From Spirochaetota bacterium (GTDB taxonomy: Bacteria > Spirochaetota > Leptospiria > Turneriellales > Turneriellaceae): DNA of 25,406 nt. The stretch spans positions 1 to 25,406 of the forward strand of contig CAUJII010000026.1 in the NCBI GenBank assembly GCA_963205035.1. The letters are read 5' to 3'. The notes below the pieces were generated by a model. The model was not told the origin of the DNA, did not search any database, and was given only the letters and a program-made list of their open reading frames with translations. The position numbers and the translations under genes were made by a program. This document shows positions 15,368-22,834 of the stretch, in pieces (within the stretch, counting starts at the first letter, position 1; the number at the start of each line of letters is the position of its first letter).

Positions 15368-15789
15368 CAAAGCCTATCGAAAATGAAAATCCGAGACGAA
15401 AAATTGTCCGCTACATCTTGGCGGCAGTGACCCTCGTCTTTGGTATTGCAACAGTCAAATCAGGCGGTGACGTCTTGTTTTGGAGCGTCGAAGCAAAGAC
15501 TGCAGCGGGGAATTATGTCGATTTCGTCCTCTGGTCAAATTTTATTCTGGGCTTCGTCTATGTGCTTTGTGCGTTCGCTCTCTTGCTGCGCCCACGGTGT
15601 GCTTTTTACTTGGCCGCGGCCATTGCGCTCTCGACGCTTCTCGTCTTTGCAGCACTTGGAGTGCATATCGCGGTGGGTAGGCCCTACGAAATGCGGACGG
15701 TATTAGCGATGGTTTTCCGAAGCGTGTTATGGGTAATGGCTGCCTTCTTGCTTCGGCCTGAAAATGGCATTACCTCAACCGCCAATTAG
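15364..15789 (+). CDS. Four-helix membrane protein, accessory to the exporter operon, function unknown
   Basis: A 141-residue protein with four hydrophobic helices (about 14-32, 52-75, 80-104, 111-132) and short loops; the ends are hydrophilic. The layout resembles DoxX-like small membrane proteins, but no diagnostic motif is seen. It overlaps the ATPase gene by four bases (ATGA), so it belongs to the TetR-exporter operon and is probably made together with it. The 3' end overlaps the convergent sensor-like gene by 15 bases. A chaperone or coupling role for the exporter is only a guess. Confidence 0.8.
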   Translation: MTKPIENENPRRKIVRYILAAVTLVFGIATVKSGGDVLFWSVEAKTAAGNYVDFVLWSNFILGFVYVLCAFALLLRPRCAFYLAAAIALSTLLVFAALGVHIAVGRPYEMRTVLAMVFRSVLWVMAAFLLRPENGITSTAN

Positions 15790-17025
15790 GAACTCGGTCG
15801 CGTTTAAGGCTAACACAACCGCATGGCAGTCTTCGCTTTGTGGTAGCTTGCCATAAAACACGATATAACGTGCACCGTCGATTTGAAAAAGGTGCTGCGT
15901 CGCCGCACTCGGAATTCCTTGTTCAAGAAAGCGTGCTTCGATATAGTCTATGACATTTTGTCGGAGCGTACTATTTTCAAAACGGGGATGGAGAGACCTT
16001 AAGACAGAGAGATGTTGCGTTAGGGGGTCAAAGCGCAAGACAAGGGGGAGGAGTAGGTGTGATATCTTTTGCGTAAATGCTCGGTTCTCTTCCGCTTGCT
16101 CCATGAGAAGCTGCATTGCACGCAAGTCTTCGCTGATGGTTACGAGAAGACGTCGACCAGAGCTTTGGATTTGCAACGGGATGCGGTACGTTCTAAATTT
16201 CCAGACAAGTCCTGTTTGGTGTACGAGGCTTTCTTCGCCCTCGAGATGGAACGAGACGCTGCGCAACGCCTCGTGGTCGAGGTTGGAGACAGCCGCCGCC
16301 GATGCTTCGGAAAAAGTCGTCTTGTTCGATTGGATACTTCCTCGCGTGAGGTCATACGTTAGCTCTGCTGCTTCATTAAAATAGACGTATTCTAAAGTAA
16401 TCCCATCTTTAATGATGATAGGTAATGGAATGCTGTCTAAAATTGTAGAGTAGAATTCGGATTCCATGCTGCGGCGTTTTTTCAATCGCCAGTATTGCCG
16501 CCGGAGTGCATAGATGCAACTGAAGGCACCCAATGCAATCGAGATATTCAAGATTTGCTTCACGAGTTCCTGTTCCGCCGGAAAAAGAATCCTCTCTCCT
16601 TTCGGCAAGTCGTGCACAACAAACGAAAAAGCGACTGGAGCTGCCGAGAGAAAAATTGCCGTCACCGTACGCTCTTCGTCGAATAGAACCCAGGGTAAGA
16701 GCGCCACAATCCAGCACATGAGAGGTGTTACTTTTTCAAATCCCATGAGCCACATGAGCCACACCAAAATTCCGTAAACTCCAACGATTGCGAGAATGCT
16801 TGCAAAATAGAAAAATTTTTTGTAACGCAAGAAAAGCGAGAGTGCGATTAGCAAAGGGTAGCCAACATACCAAAGCAGAACCCATGACGTGTGCACAAGA
16901 AGCAGAGCGATGGGAATAATCAGTATTACGAGAGAGAGGAGTACAAAGCTGACGAGCGCTGGAACAGATGTAAACCACGGGTCTTCTTGAGACGGGTCGA
17001 GAAGAAATTCATCGCGGTTACGCAC
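15775..17025 (-). CDS. Membrane protein with six helices and a PAS-like domain, putative sensor without output domain
   Basis: I place the start at GTG 17025, eight bases after the exbD stop; a TTG at 17061 (12 residues longer) is an alternative with poorer ribosome signals. Six hydrophobic helices fill the N-terminal half (about residues 21-174), followed by a basic linker (RRQYWRLKKRRSMES) and a PAS-type domain beginning FYSTILDSIPLPIIIKDGITLEYVYFNEAAELTYDLTRG. The last 120 residues are mixed and contain a helical DLRAMQLLMEQAEENRAFTQKISHLLLP stretch. No histidine kinase, GGDEF or phosphatase motif is visible, so signal output must go through another protein. Its position directly after ExbB-ExbD suggests a link to that complex. 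Confidence 0.8.
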   Translation of the reverse strand: MRNRDEFLLDPSQEDPWFTSVPALVSFVLLSLVILIIPIALLLVHTSWVLLWYVGYPLLIALSLFLRYKKFFYFASILAIVGVYGILVWLMWLMGFEKVTPLMCWIVALLPWVLFDEERTVTAIFLSAAPVAFSFVVHDLPKGERILFPAEQELVKQILNISIALGAFSCIYALRRQYWRLKKRRSMESEFYSTILDSIPLPIIIKDGITLEYVYFNEAAELTYDLTRGSIQSNKTTFSEASAAAVSNLDHEALRSVSFHLEGEESLVHQTGLVWKFRTYRIPLQIQSSGRRLLVTISEDLRAMQLLMEQAEENRAFTQKISHLLLPLVLRFDPLTQHLSVLRSLHPRFENSTLRQNVIDYIEARFLEQGIPSAATQHLFQIDGARYIVFYGKLPQSEDCHAVVLALNATEFLIGG

Positions 17026-17032
17026 TTGTATC

Positions 17033-17452
17033 TCAATTTGTTTTCTTTGCGTCGACGGCAAGCCCTACTTTAGACGCGCCGGCTTCGCGGATTTTTTCCA
17101 AAACCTGCAAAACCTTGCTGTAGGGATTTTCGCCTTCGCTGCGCACGATGACTGCGAGATCGGGATACGTTTCCTTCGCCGCCTTCACCAGGTCGTGGAC
17201 TTCATTCAAATCTTTCGTCGCCTTGTCTTGAACGTAGACTTGCCCCGCTTTTTTAAGAGTCACTGTCAAGCGGTGCGGTTCGTTCTTGAGAGCTGCGGCG
17301 TTCACCTTAGGCAGTTGCACCGGAACTGTCTTGTAGCGCGTGAACTCTGCGGTCACCATTAAGATGATGACGAGCACCAACATAATGTCGACAAGCGGCG
17401 TGACGTTGATGTCGCTGATCGGCGAGTTATTGTTCTTTGAAGAGCCCGCCAT
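17033..17452 (-). CDS. exbD: ExbD/TolR-family proton-channel subunit
   Basis: A 139-residue protein with the start at ATG 17452; upstream codons in the same frame lie inside exbB and look non-coding. One N-terminal helix carries the family signature DINVTPLVDIMLVLVIILM with the conserved proton-path Asp22, followed by a periplasmic domain ending DLAVIVRSEGENPYSKVLQVLEKIREAG-x-x-KVGLA. With ExbB it forms a proton-driven motor for TonB or Tol-type partners in the inner membrane. Only one base separates it from the exbB stop. No TonB, TolA or Pal gene is in the window. Confidence 0.93.
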   Translation of the reverse strand: MAGSSKNNNSPISDINVTPLVDIMLVLVIILMVTAEFTRYKTVPVQLPKVNAAALKNEPHRLTVTLKKAGQVYVQDKATKDLNEVHDLVKAAKETYPDLAVIVRSEGENPYSKVLQVLEKIREAGASKVGLAVDAKKTN

Positions 17453-17453
17453 G

Positions 17454-18227
17454 TTATTGGTTGAGGCGTATTGCGCGCAAAAGCGTCGACACTTCTTCAG
17501 CTTGAGAAAGTTTTTCTTGCACAGCGCGCGAAAGCGCGTTGAACGCAATGACGACGGGGATTGCGACCGCGAGCCCCATCGCCGTTGCAATGAGCGCTTC
17601 GGAAATCCCACGCATGACAACTGCCGGGCCCGAGTCGCCCATCTCGGCCATATCGCGGAACGCTTTCATAATCCCCAAAACGGTGCCTAAGAGGCCGATG
17701 AAAGGCGTGTTATTCCCCAGGGTCGAAAGAATGACGAGCCGCTTTTCAAGCGAGCGCCTCTCTGCAATGAGCGCCGCCTCTGCATATTCGCGCATCGCGT
17801 GCTCGCCTTTTTCCCATCCTTTAAGCGCGCTGGCGGCTACCTTTCCTTCCAAGCCAAATTTCTTTTCGGCGGCCTCTTTTGCAATATCGGGTGGATTTAT
17901 TCCTTTATATAAAGATTCGGTCAAATAGGTGACCAGCCCCGCCGTGTCGCCCTGTGCTTTGCGTAAAACATAGATACGCTCTAACACGACAAAAAGCGAA
18001 AGGTTGAAGAGAAATATCATCACCCAAACGGTGGGGTCTGAACCAAAGCGCCACCGACCCGCTTCGGCAAAAGTTTCGTTTGCTGTTGCTGTTGCCCCGC
18101 CCGTGGTATTTACACTCTTCTCGATTGTCGTTTGAGGCGTGGTGGCGGGTGTGTCAGCAGCTCTGATGAGTTGAGCGGTGAAGAAGACTGCAAGGAAAGA
18201 CCCCAGTGCGCATAAACGCCAAAGCAT
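17454..18227 (-). CDS. exbB: MotA/TolQ/ExbB-family proton-channel protein with signal peptide
   Basis: The ATG at 18227 begins a signal peptide (MLWRLCALGSFLAVFFTAQLIRAAD); a GTG at 18239 could add four residues. After a Thr/Ala-rich periplasmic segment there are three helices (about 66-86, 168-188, 212-232 of this form), with the ExbB motif LGNNTPFIGLLGTVLGIMKAF and GISEALIATAMGLAVAIPVVIAFN. An N-terminal signal sequence and periplasmic extension is a known variant of ExbB. It heads a minus-strand unit with exbD and a PAS-domain membrane protein. No strong ribosome site is seen. Confidence 0.93.
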   Translation of the reverse strand: MLWRLCALGSFLAVFFTAQLIRAADTPATTPQTTIEKSVNTTGGATATANETFAEAGRWRFGSDPTVWVMIFLFNLSLFVVLERIYVLRKAQGDTAGLVTYLTESLYKGINPPDIAKEAAEKKFGLEGKVAASALKGWEKGEHAMREYAEAALIAERRSLEKRLVILSTLGNNTPFIGLLGTVLGIMKAFRDMAEMGDSGPAVVMRGISEALIATAMGLAVAIPVVIAFNALSRAVQEKLSQAEEVSTLLRAIRLNQ

Positions 18228-18239
18228 ACGGCAGACCAC

Positions 18240-18466
18240 GAGTGTCGAAGGTGCTGTAAAGAGTTTAGGCTTAGAACTCGGCTCAGCTCCAGGGCGCCGT
18301 GATTAATGTAATAACTATTACAAATTCCCTGGTTTCCTGAAAATCCGCGTTTTTGTGGTGGTTAATACAAAGCTCGGACTTTTTTTGTGATTTTTGAAAA
18401 AAAGTTCAAATTTCGTGAGAAAAAAACACGGTTTCTGGGTATTTAATATATAGAGGGGGAGTATTT
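18240..18466. promoter_or_regulatory. Divergent promoter region between exbB and the orphan gene
   Basis: About 230 bases with strongly AT-rich DNA on the right. It holds a dyad TGTAAT-AACT-ATTACA (18307-18322), a second dyad TTTGAA...TTCAAA (18393-18410), a -10-like TTTAATATAT near 18440-18450 and a GGGGGAG ribosome site before the ATG at 18467. The first dyad is in a place where an iron-type repressor could control exbBD, but it is not a clear Fur or PerR box. The left end holds the 20-base repeat at 18261-18280. Confidence 0.45.
18261..18280 (+). repeat. 20-base repeat, copy 1 (reverse complement at 23320-23339)
   Basis: GAGTTTAGGCTTAGAACTCG occurs here and, exactly reverse-complemented, at 23320-23339. 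The unit is itself a small dyad (GAGTT...AACTC). Both copies are intergenic; the identity stops exactly at 20 bases on both sides. Confidence 0.7.
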
Positions 18467-19039
18467 ATGGAATATCATCAGACATCGGTTTCGCTGCGCG
18501 AGAAATCGTACCGGCGACTCAAAGCCGCGCAACTCATTTTCGCCCGGCATGGGATTCACTGGGGCGAGGGCGAAATTATTTCGCTGCTCTGTAAAGAGTC
18601 CGTGTTACGCTGGCGCTCCGGCGGTCCTTGGACCGCATCCGCACGGCGGTACAACATCCAGACTGACGAGACTAAATACGTCATAAGGCCCTGGCGGGTT
18701 GATAAAAACCTCTACGGCGTGCTTTGGCAGCGGACGATTCATTCGGGCGAGTCGGTCTCGCGGTTCGTCGACTTCGCGATTCGGGTGTTCATGCCGCGGT
18801 TTGTCGAGATGTACCTGCATTCGCCTCGACGCGGGTCGGCGTACTCAGCGCGGAATCATCAATTTTGGGCGGCTCGGTATGCCCGGCGCAAAAGTTTTCC
18901 TGACTATTTTATTAACTACCAAAAAGTCACCGAAAAAAATGAGAACGGCGGGCTCGAAACGGCTCGGAAGGCGGTCCTCATCGCGAAAAAAGGCCTGTCG
19001 TACGCTGAATACATCCATTGCCTACGAACTTGTATATAG
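18467..19039 (+). CDS. Orphan protein, layout like the Leptospira DUF1564 family
   Basis: A 190-residue basic protein with a strong ribosome site (GGGGGAG, seven bases before ATG). Central features are a short helix HGIHWGEGEIISLLCKESVLRWR, then TKYVIRPWRVDKNLYGVLWQRTIHSGESVSRFVDFAIRVFMPRFVEMYL. This resembles the DUF1564 layout: a core in which a polar/Arg strand is followed by a helix and a G-x-S-turn leading into a hydrophobic helix, similar to ribbon-helix-helix DNA-binding folds. The C-terminal 60 residues are Arg/Tyr/Phe-rich. DUF1564 is a multi-copy family of unknown function in Leptospira. Base composition is higher in GC than the promoter region before it. The family call is from memory of the pattern, so low confidence. 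Confidence 0.6.
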   Translation: MEYHQTSVSLREKSYRRLKAAQLIFARHGIHWGEGEIISLLCKESVLRWRSGGPWTASARRYNIQTDETKYVIRPWRVDKNLYGVLWQRTIHSGESVSRFVDFAIRVFMPRFVEMYLHSPRRGSAYSARNHQFWAARYARRKSFPDYFINYQKVTEKNENGGLETARKAVLIAKKGLSYAEYIHCLRTCI

Positions 19040-19326
19040 GCCGCGCCTACGCCGCCGGTGTCGAGGATACCTAAACAGTCGGTTGCCATGACCGTCGCTT
19101 GAGCCGAGCAAAGTTGCGACCCGAATGCCCTCCACTTCAAAGACGACTTACTGGACAGATCCGAAGCAATTTGTGCCGATTACCGCTCGGGCAGCGCGGA
19201 AAGAATCGTCTCTTCGTATCGCTTACGCGAGTTTCCGCTTAAACTCCGTGGCCCCACCTGATTTATCCCACCCCCTTACTCGAACCCTACTTTACGTGGC
19301 GTTGCAGGAATACGAAATGTCGAGTT

Positions 19327-19698
19327 ATGAGTCTAATACTCGCAATCGATGATTCTGAGCCTATGCGCAAGATGGTCGATCTCGTTCTCAAGGGTGCAGG
19401 GCACGAGGTTGTGCTCGCCAACGACGGTGTCGAAGGGGTCGAAAAATTCAAAGCGCAAAAATTTGATATGATTATCACTGATATCAATATGCCGAACAAA
19501 AACGGCATCCAGCTCATCGAAGACGTCCGCCAGATAGATTCCGACATCCCCATCTTAGCTCTGACAACCGAATCAGAAGACGATATGCGAAAAAAGGGAG
19601 CCGAGGCAGGTGCCGACGGTTGGATTGTGAAACCTTTTAGGCCTGCACAATTCTTGGATATTGTTCGCCAAGTTTTAGAGAGCGCAACCGAGGCATAG
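19327..19698 (+). CDS. CheY-like single-domain response regulator
   Basis: A 123-residue receiver domain with all key residues: acidic pair Asp8-Asp9 in AIDDSEPMRKM, phospho-acceptor Asp52 in ITDINMP, Thr80 in ILALTTES and Lys102 in IVKPFRP. No output domain is present, so it acts by protein contact, as CheY-type proteins do with the flagellar switch or with other partners. It precedes a NarL-type regulator by 14 bases and a kinase-like gene after that, suggesting a common signalling unit. About 290 bases upstream lack a recognisable gene. The ribosome site is weak. Confidence 0.93.
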   Translation: MSLILAIDDSEPMRKMVDLVLKGAGHEVVLANDGVEGVEKFKAQKFDMIITDINMPNKNGIQLIEDVRQIDSDIPILALTTESEDDMRKKGAEAGADGWIVKPFRPAQFLDIVRQVLESATEA

Positions 19699-19712
19699 TT
19701 CAAGCGTTCTCT

Positions 19713-20378
19713 ATGCAAAACGGCTCACTTATTGTTATCGGCACGCCTTATCGAATTATCTTGGCTGACGACCATTCCATGCTCCGCGATGGAATCAAAG
19801 TCCTCATTGAAACCAAGCCACAATTCAAAGTGGTCGCCGAAGCCGCGAATGGCCAAGAGCTCTTAGACCTCTTAAAAAAAATACCGTGCGACCTCGTGAT
19901 CTTAGATCTGAATATGCCGATTCTGAATGGAATCGAAGTATTAGACGTGATGCATGCCGAATATCCGAAAATTGCTGTCATGGTTCTCACGACGCATAAA
20001 GAGAAACTTTTTTTGAAGCGCGCTCTCCAGCGTGGTGCCATGGGTTATCTTCTGAAAGAAGAAACATACGACAAGTTGTTGTCGGCGATTAGCGATATCC
20101 GTCAGGGGAAAAAAGCAATTTCGTCTGAAATGACGACCTACATCATCAATAATTACACGACGGATTTATCGAGTCCTCTTTCAACAGACTTGCTCACGCC
20201 ACGCGAGAAAGAAATCTTGAGCTATACGGCGAACGGTTTAACGAGCAAAGAAATCGGCGAAAGGCTCGATATCAGCTCGCGCACAGTCGAAGCGCACCGC
20301 GCAAACATACGCGAAAAACTCGACATTGAAACAATGAGCGATCTTGTGAAGTACGCCCTCGACCACAACCTAATGTAA
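19713..20378 (+). CDS. NarL/FixJ-family response regulator
   Basis: A 221-residue regulator. The receiver domain (about 12-130) has DD at 19-20, phospho-acceptor Asp65 in VILDLNMP, Thr93 and Lys115 (GYLLKEE). The C-terminal LuxR-type helix-turn-helix is at about 160-215: LTPREKEILSYTANGLTSKEIGERLDISSRTVEAHRANIREKL. It is therefore a DNA-binding transcription factor controlled by phosphorylation. The kinase-like gene starts two bases after the stop, so coupling is likely; its partner is thus probably that protein. The target genes are unknown. Confidence 0.94.
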   Translation: MQNGSLIVIGTPYRIILADDHSMLRDGIKVLIETKPQFKVVAEAANGQELLDLLKKIPCDLVILDLNMPILNGIEVLDVMHAEYPKIAVMVLTTHKEKLFLKRALQRGAMGYLLKEETYDKLLSAISDIRQGKKAISSEMTTYIINNYTTDLSSPLSTDLLTPREKEILSYTANGLTSKEIGERLDISSRTVEAHRANIREKLDIETMSDLVKYALDHNLM

Positions 20379-20380
20379 CC

Positions 20381-21319
20381 ATGTCGCGCGCAGAGCTCAC
20401 GAATTTTTCTGGAATGACAGCCGGTGAGGCTCTTCATTCGGTAGACGCCGCGCTTTGCGAAACATTGCAAAGCATAATCGAACGCCGCTCTGCTGACAAA
20501 CAATTTTTGTCGAGCGTACCAAATACTCCGCTCGACGAAGCCAAGATAGAACTCACGATTCAACTGTTGCGTAACGTGTTGCACTCCTCTGCGCAAGGTT
20601 TGGGGTTGGGAGGAGTTCTCACCTCGGTTGATTTTATCCAGATGCTGTGGAAGCAGACAGAAAATTCTGCGCTGAATGAAACGATTGAATCGCTTATCCA
20701 TAACGCGAACGCAGCGCGCGCTTGGCTCAAGAGTATCGAAACGATTTTGAACGCGCTACAAAAAAACTATTCGAGTGAGACTCTTTCTATCGAGAGCGTC
20801 TCCGACATCCTTCGCCGTGCGGCCCAAAAAATGGAGCCCTTTAGACAAATCAAAGGGCAGCGTTTAGAAATCCACCCGGTGTCTTTGTCCGCTAAAATAA
20901 GCTTTAACGCAGACGCGCTTGAACTCATCTGGAGCGAGGTCTTGCTCAATGCTTACAAATTCGCGCCAGCGAACTCACGAATCGATGCGATAGCTTTTCT
21001 TTCTGAAACGCATCTGGTGCTTGCCTTAACGAATTGCGTCGAGCCGATGGGCGGTGGTGTGACTGGCATACCCAAAGAATACGAAACAAAAATTTTCGAT
21101 CCGTTTTTTAGACTAAACAATACGTGGGATGACCGCTTTCAAGGCGAGCCTTTCGGCTTGGGCGTGGGATTAACACTCTCAAGGCGATGGGCGTTCCTGT
21201 TTGGCGCTTCGCTTGCTCTTTTCGAAGAAAGCGTTCTTGAGAACGGTGTCGCAACACAAAAAATCTTTTCCACTTTAGCCATTCCTCTGGTTGAATTGAC
21301 ATCGGGGAAAGAGCCTTAA
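20381..21319 (+). CDS. Soluble histidine-kinase-like protein with HATPase domain, no sensor domain
   Basis: A 312-residue protein without membrane helices. The C-terminal half is a GHKL ATPase: an N-box WSEVLLNAYKFAP (184-196, Glu186 and Asn190), a segment IFDPFFRLNN (238-247) and a G-rich box PFGLGVGLTLSRRWA (257-271). The usual D-x-G-x-G G1 box is replaced by NCVEPMGGGVTGIP. A candidate phospho-acceptor is His68 in QLLRNVLHSS, in a helix where the usual His-box pattern is not clear, so kinase activity needs proof. It follows the NarL regulator by two bases. A sensor from elsewhere may feed into it, for example a PAS protein such as the one at 15775-17025 (inference). Confidence 0.8.
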   Translation: MSRAELTNFSGMTAGEALHSVDAALCETLQSIIERRSADKQFLSSVPNTPLDEAKIELTIQLLRNVLHSSAQGLGLGGVLTSVDFIQMLWKQTENSALNETIESLIHNANAARAWLKSIETILNALQKNYSSETLSIESVSDILRRAAQKMEPFRQIKGQRLEIHPVSLSAKISFNADALELIWSEVLLNAYKFAPANSRIDAIAFLSETHLVLALTNCVEPMGGGVTGIPKEYETKIFDPFFRLNNTWDDRFQGEPFGLGVGLTLSRRWAFLFGASLALFEESVLENGVATQKIFSTLAIPLVELTSGKEP

Positions 21320-21335
21320 GGCTGACGGTAGCTCC

Positions 21336-22445
21336 ATGGAAAAATCTTCCGCTAAAAAGAACAAGAAAGGCAAGGCAAAGCGAAGCGGCAAGTCTACGAA
21401 GAGCACCATCGACACTGGCCAACCTTCTGAAGTTGTGGTGCGTTCGCCTTCGTGGGGACAGCGTGGCAGGGCGACGGTTGCGGCGACGACGGTTGCCATC
21501 GGTAAGTTTGCAAAAAATCAGCAAAAGATTTTCACTTGGGTGCGGAAAAAACGCAAAGAGCGACTTACTCTTATGTTTATTCCGCACAACGAGCTCAAGA
21601 TCCGCAATTATCATATCAGCAATTTTACGCTCATCTTAGTCAGCTCCATTTTGGGAGTCGTTCTCTTGGTGAGCGCCTTTCTGGTGATTCGGCACACGAG
21701 CACAATCCAAGAAGTCGACAAGTTGCGTCTTTCTCACAAAGATGCGGAGGTTCAATTTGCGAAGGTACGCCAAGAGATTATCGAACTCAGTAAATCTTAC
21801 GAAGATATTCGTCAAAACCTGAACGCGCTCAATACTCTCTCGAAGGGCGACGAGAACGCGGCGTTGAACGACAGTTTTGCAAAGCAGTTGGCAGACTTGC
21901 AGCAGAAGACAAGCCAAAGTAAAGATCCGGAAAAAATTCCTCTCGAAATTTTTCTGATGAACCGCATGCTGCATGACATGGAGATTTCGCGTAGTTCGTT
22001 AGGGCAAATTCAGGAATATCTCAAGAAGCGCGAGAGGGTTCTCAAGAACACTCCGACAATTTGGCCCGCACAAGGTTACATTATCAATCCTTACGGTTTT
22101 GTAAGGCTTGCACACCGCTTGAACGTTTCTTATAATTCAGGGGTCGATATTTCTGTCCCCTACGGAGCCGTAGTGCAGGCGACTGCACCCGGCATAGTCG
22201 TCGCAGTTAATAAAGAAGCGAACTTTACTTATACGGTGCGCATCCGGCATAATTTCGGTTACGAGACGGTCTACAAGGGGCTCGAAAACGTCACCGTGTC
22301 GCAAGAAGAGAAAGTCAATAAGGGCGAGAATATGGGTTACGTGGGCCATTCCGACGATAACTTTGAAAGCATCTTGCACTATGAAGTGCATATTGGCGTC
22401 GAGGCAGTCAATCCGCTGCCTTACTTACCGTTGGCAGGAGCATGA
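21336..22445 (+). CDS. Membrane-anchored M23 (LytM) family protein, catalytically degenerate
   Basis: A 369-residue protein: a long basic cytoplasmic N-terminus (1-95), one membrane helix (97-118), a coiled-coil region (about 120-240) and a LytM domain (about 243-362) starting NTPTIWPAQGYIINPYG. In active LytM enzymes zinc is held by His, Asp and His and two more His take part in catalysis. Here the first His is Asn267, Asp271 is kept, the mid His is replaced (YKGLENV), the first His of HLH is Ile346, and His348 is kept. It is therefore probably inactive, like EnvC/NlpD-type regulators. It overlaps the bactofilin gene by four bases, suggesting a joint role in cell-wall shape. Confidence 0.85.
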   Translation: MEKSSAKKNKKGKAKRSGKSTKSTIDTGQPSEVVVRSPSWGQRGRATVAATTVAIGKFAKNQQKIFTWVRKKRKERLTLMFIPHNELKIRNYHISNFTLILVSSILGVVLLVSAFLVIRHTSTIQEVDKLRLSHKDAEVQFAKVRQEIIELSKSYEDIRQNLNALNTLSKGDENAALNDSFAKQLADLQQKTSQSKDPEKIPLEIFLMNRMLHDMEISRSSLGQIQEYLKKRERVLKNTPTIWPAQGYIINPYGFVRLAHRLNVSYNSGVDISVPYGAVVQATAPGIVVAVNKEANFTYTVRIRHNFGYETVYKGLENVTVSQEEKVNKGENMGYVGHSDDNFESILHYEVHIGVEAVNPLPYLPLAGA

Positions 22446-22804
22446 CTATGAAGAAAGAAGTCGAGGCAGTTGCGGTTATTTCGAGTTATGTAGGGCAGGG
22501 CGATAGCTTCCATGGCGACTTCGAGATGACGGGAGCGTTGCGCGTCGATGGCACAGTGAGCGGAACGGTGCGCACGACAAGCCAAGTCATCATCGGACCG
22601 ACGGGGCTTGTCAAGACGAATGTCGAGGCAGATAGCGTCATCGTATCGGGCCGCGTCGACGGGAACATCTATGCGCTCGATTTTGTGCACCTTATGAAAA
22701 ATGCGCGTGTGATGGGAGATATTGTCGCGGCGAATCTCTTGGTCGACGAGGGAGTTATCTTTGAAGGGCGTGCGCGTATCAACCACCTGAACGTGGGCAG
22801 CTAA
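22442..22804 (+). CDS. Bactofilin (polymer-forming cytoskeletal protein)
   Basis: A 120-residue protein with the bactofilin beta-helix core (DUF583): regularly spaced turns such as YVGQGDSFHGDFEMTGALRVDGTVSGTVRTTSQVIIGPTGLVKTNVEADSVIVSGRVDGNIYA. Such proteins polymerise without nucleotide into filaments under the inner membrane and recruit peptidoglycan enzymes. The first base of its ATGA overlaps the stop of the M23 gene, a strong sign that the two proteins work together; an M23 partner is known for bactofilins in several bacteria. Length fits the small bactofilins. Confidence 0.95.
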   Translation: MTMKKEVEAVAVISSYVGQGDSFHGDFEMTGALRVDGTVSGTVRTTSQVIIGPTGLVKTNVEADSVIVSGRVDGNIYALDFVHLMKNARVMGDIVAANLLVDEGVIFEGRARINHLNVGS

Positions 22805-22834
22805 ACTTTTTCTCCAATCTGCCGATGATAGTCT

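Noticed and set aside
14771..15370. 199-residue minus-strand frame opposite the ABC ATPase
   Set aside because: Antisense shadow of a gene with all ABC motifs.
17453..17620. N-terminal extension of ExbD to 17620
   Set aside because: It lies wholly inside exbB in another frame and is not ExbD-like; ATG 17452 starts the conserved part.
18307..18322. TGTAAT-AACT-ATTACA as a Fur or PerR box for exbBD
   Set aside because: The dyad is real but does not match either consensus well; kept only as an unassigned dyad.
18916..19140. 74-residue minus-strand frame (MKWRAFGSQLC...)
   Set aside because: It is mostly antisense to the orphan gene and has no signals of its own.
19125..19352. 75-residue plus-strand frame just before the CheY gene
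   Set aside because: No ribosome site, odd composition, overlaps the CheY start out of frame and has no recognisable features.
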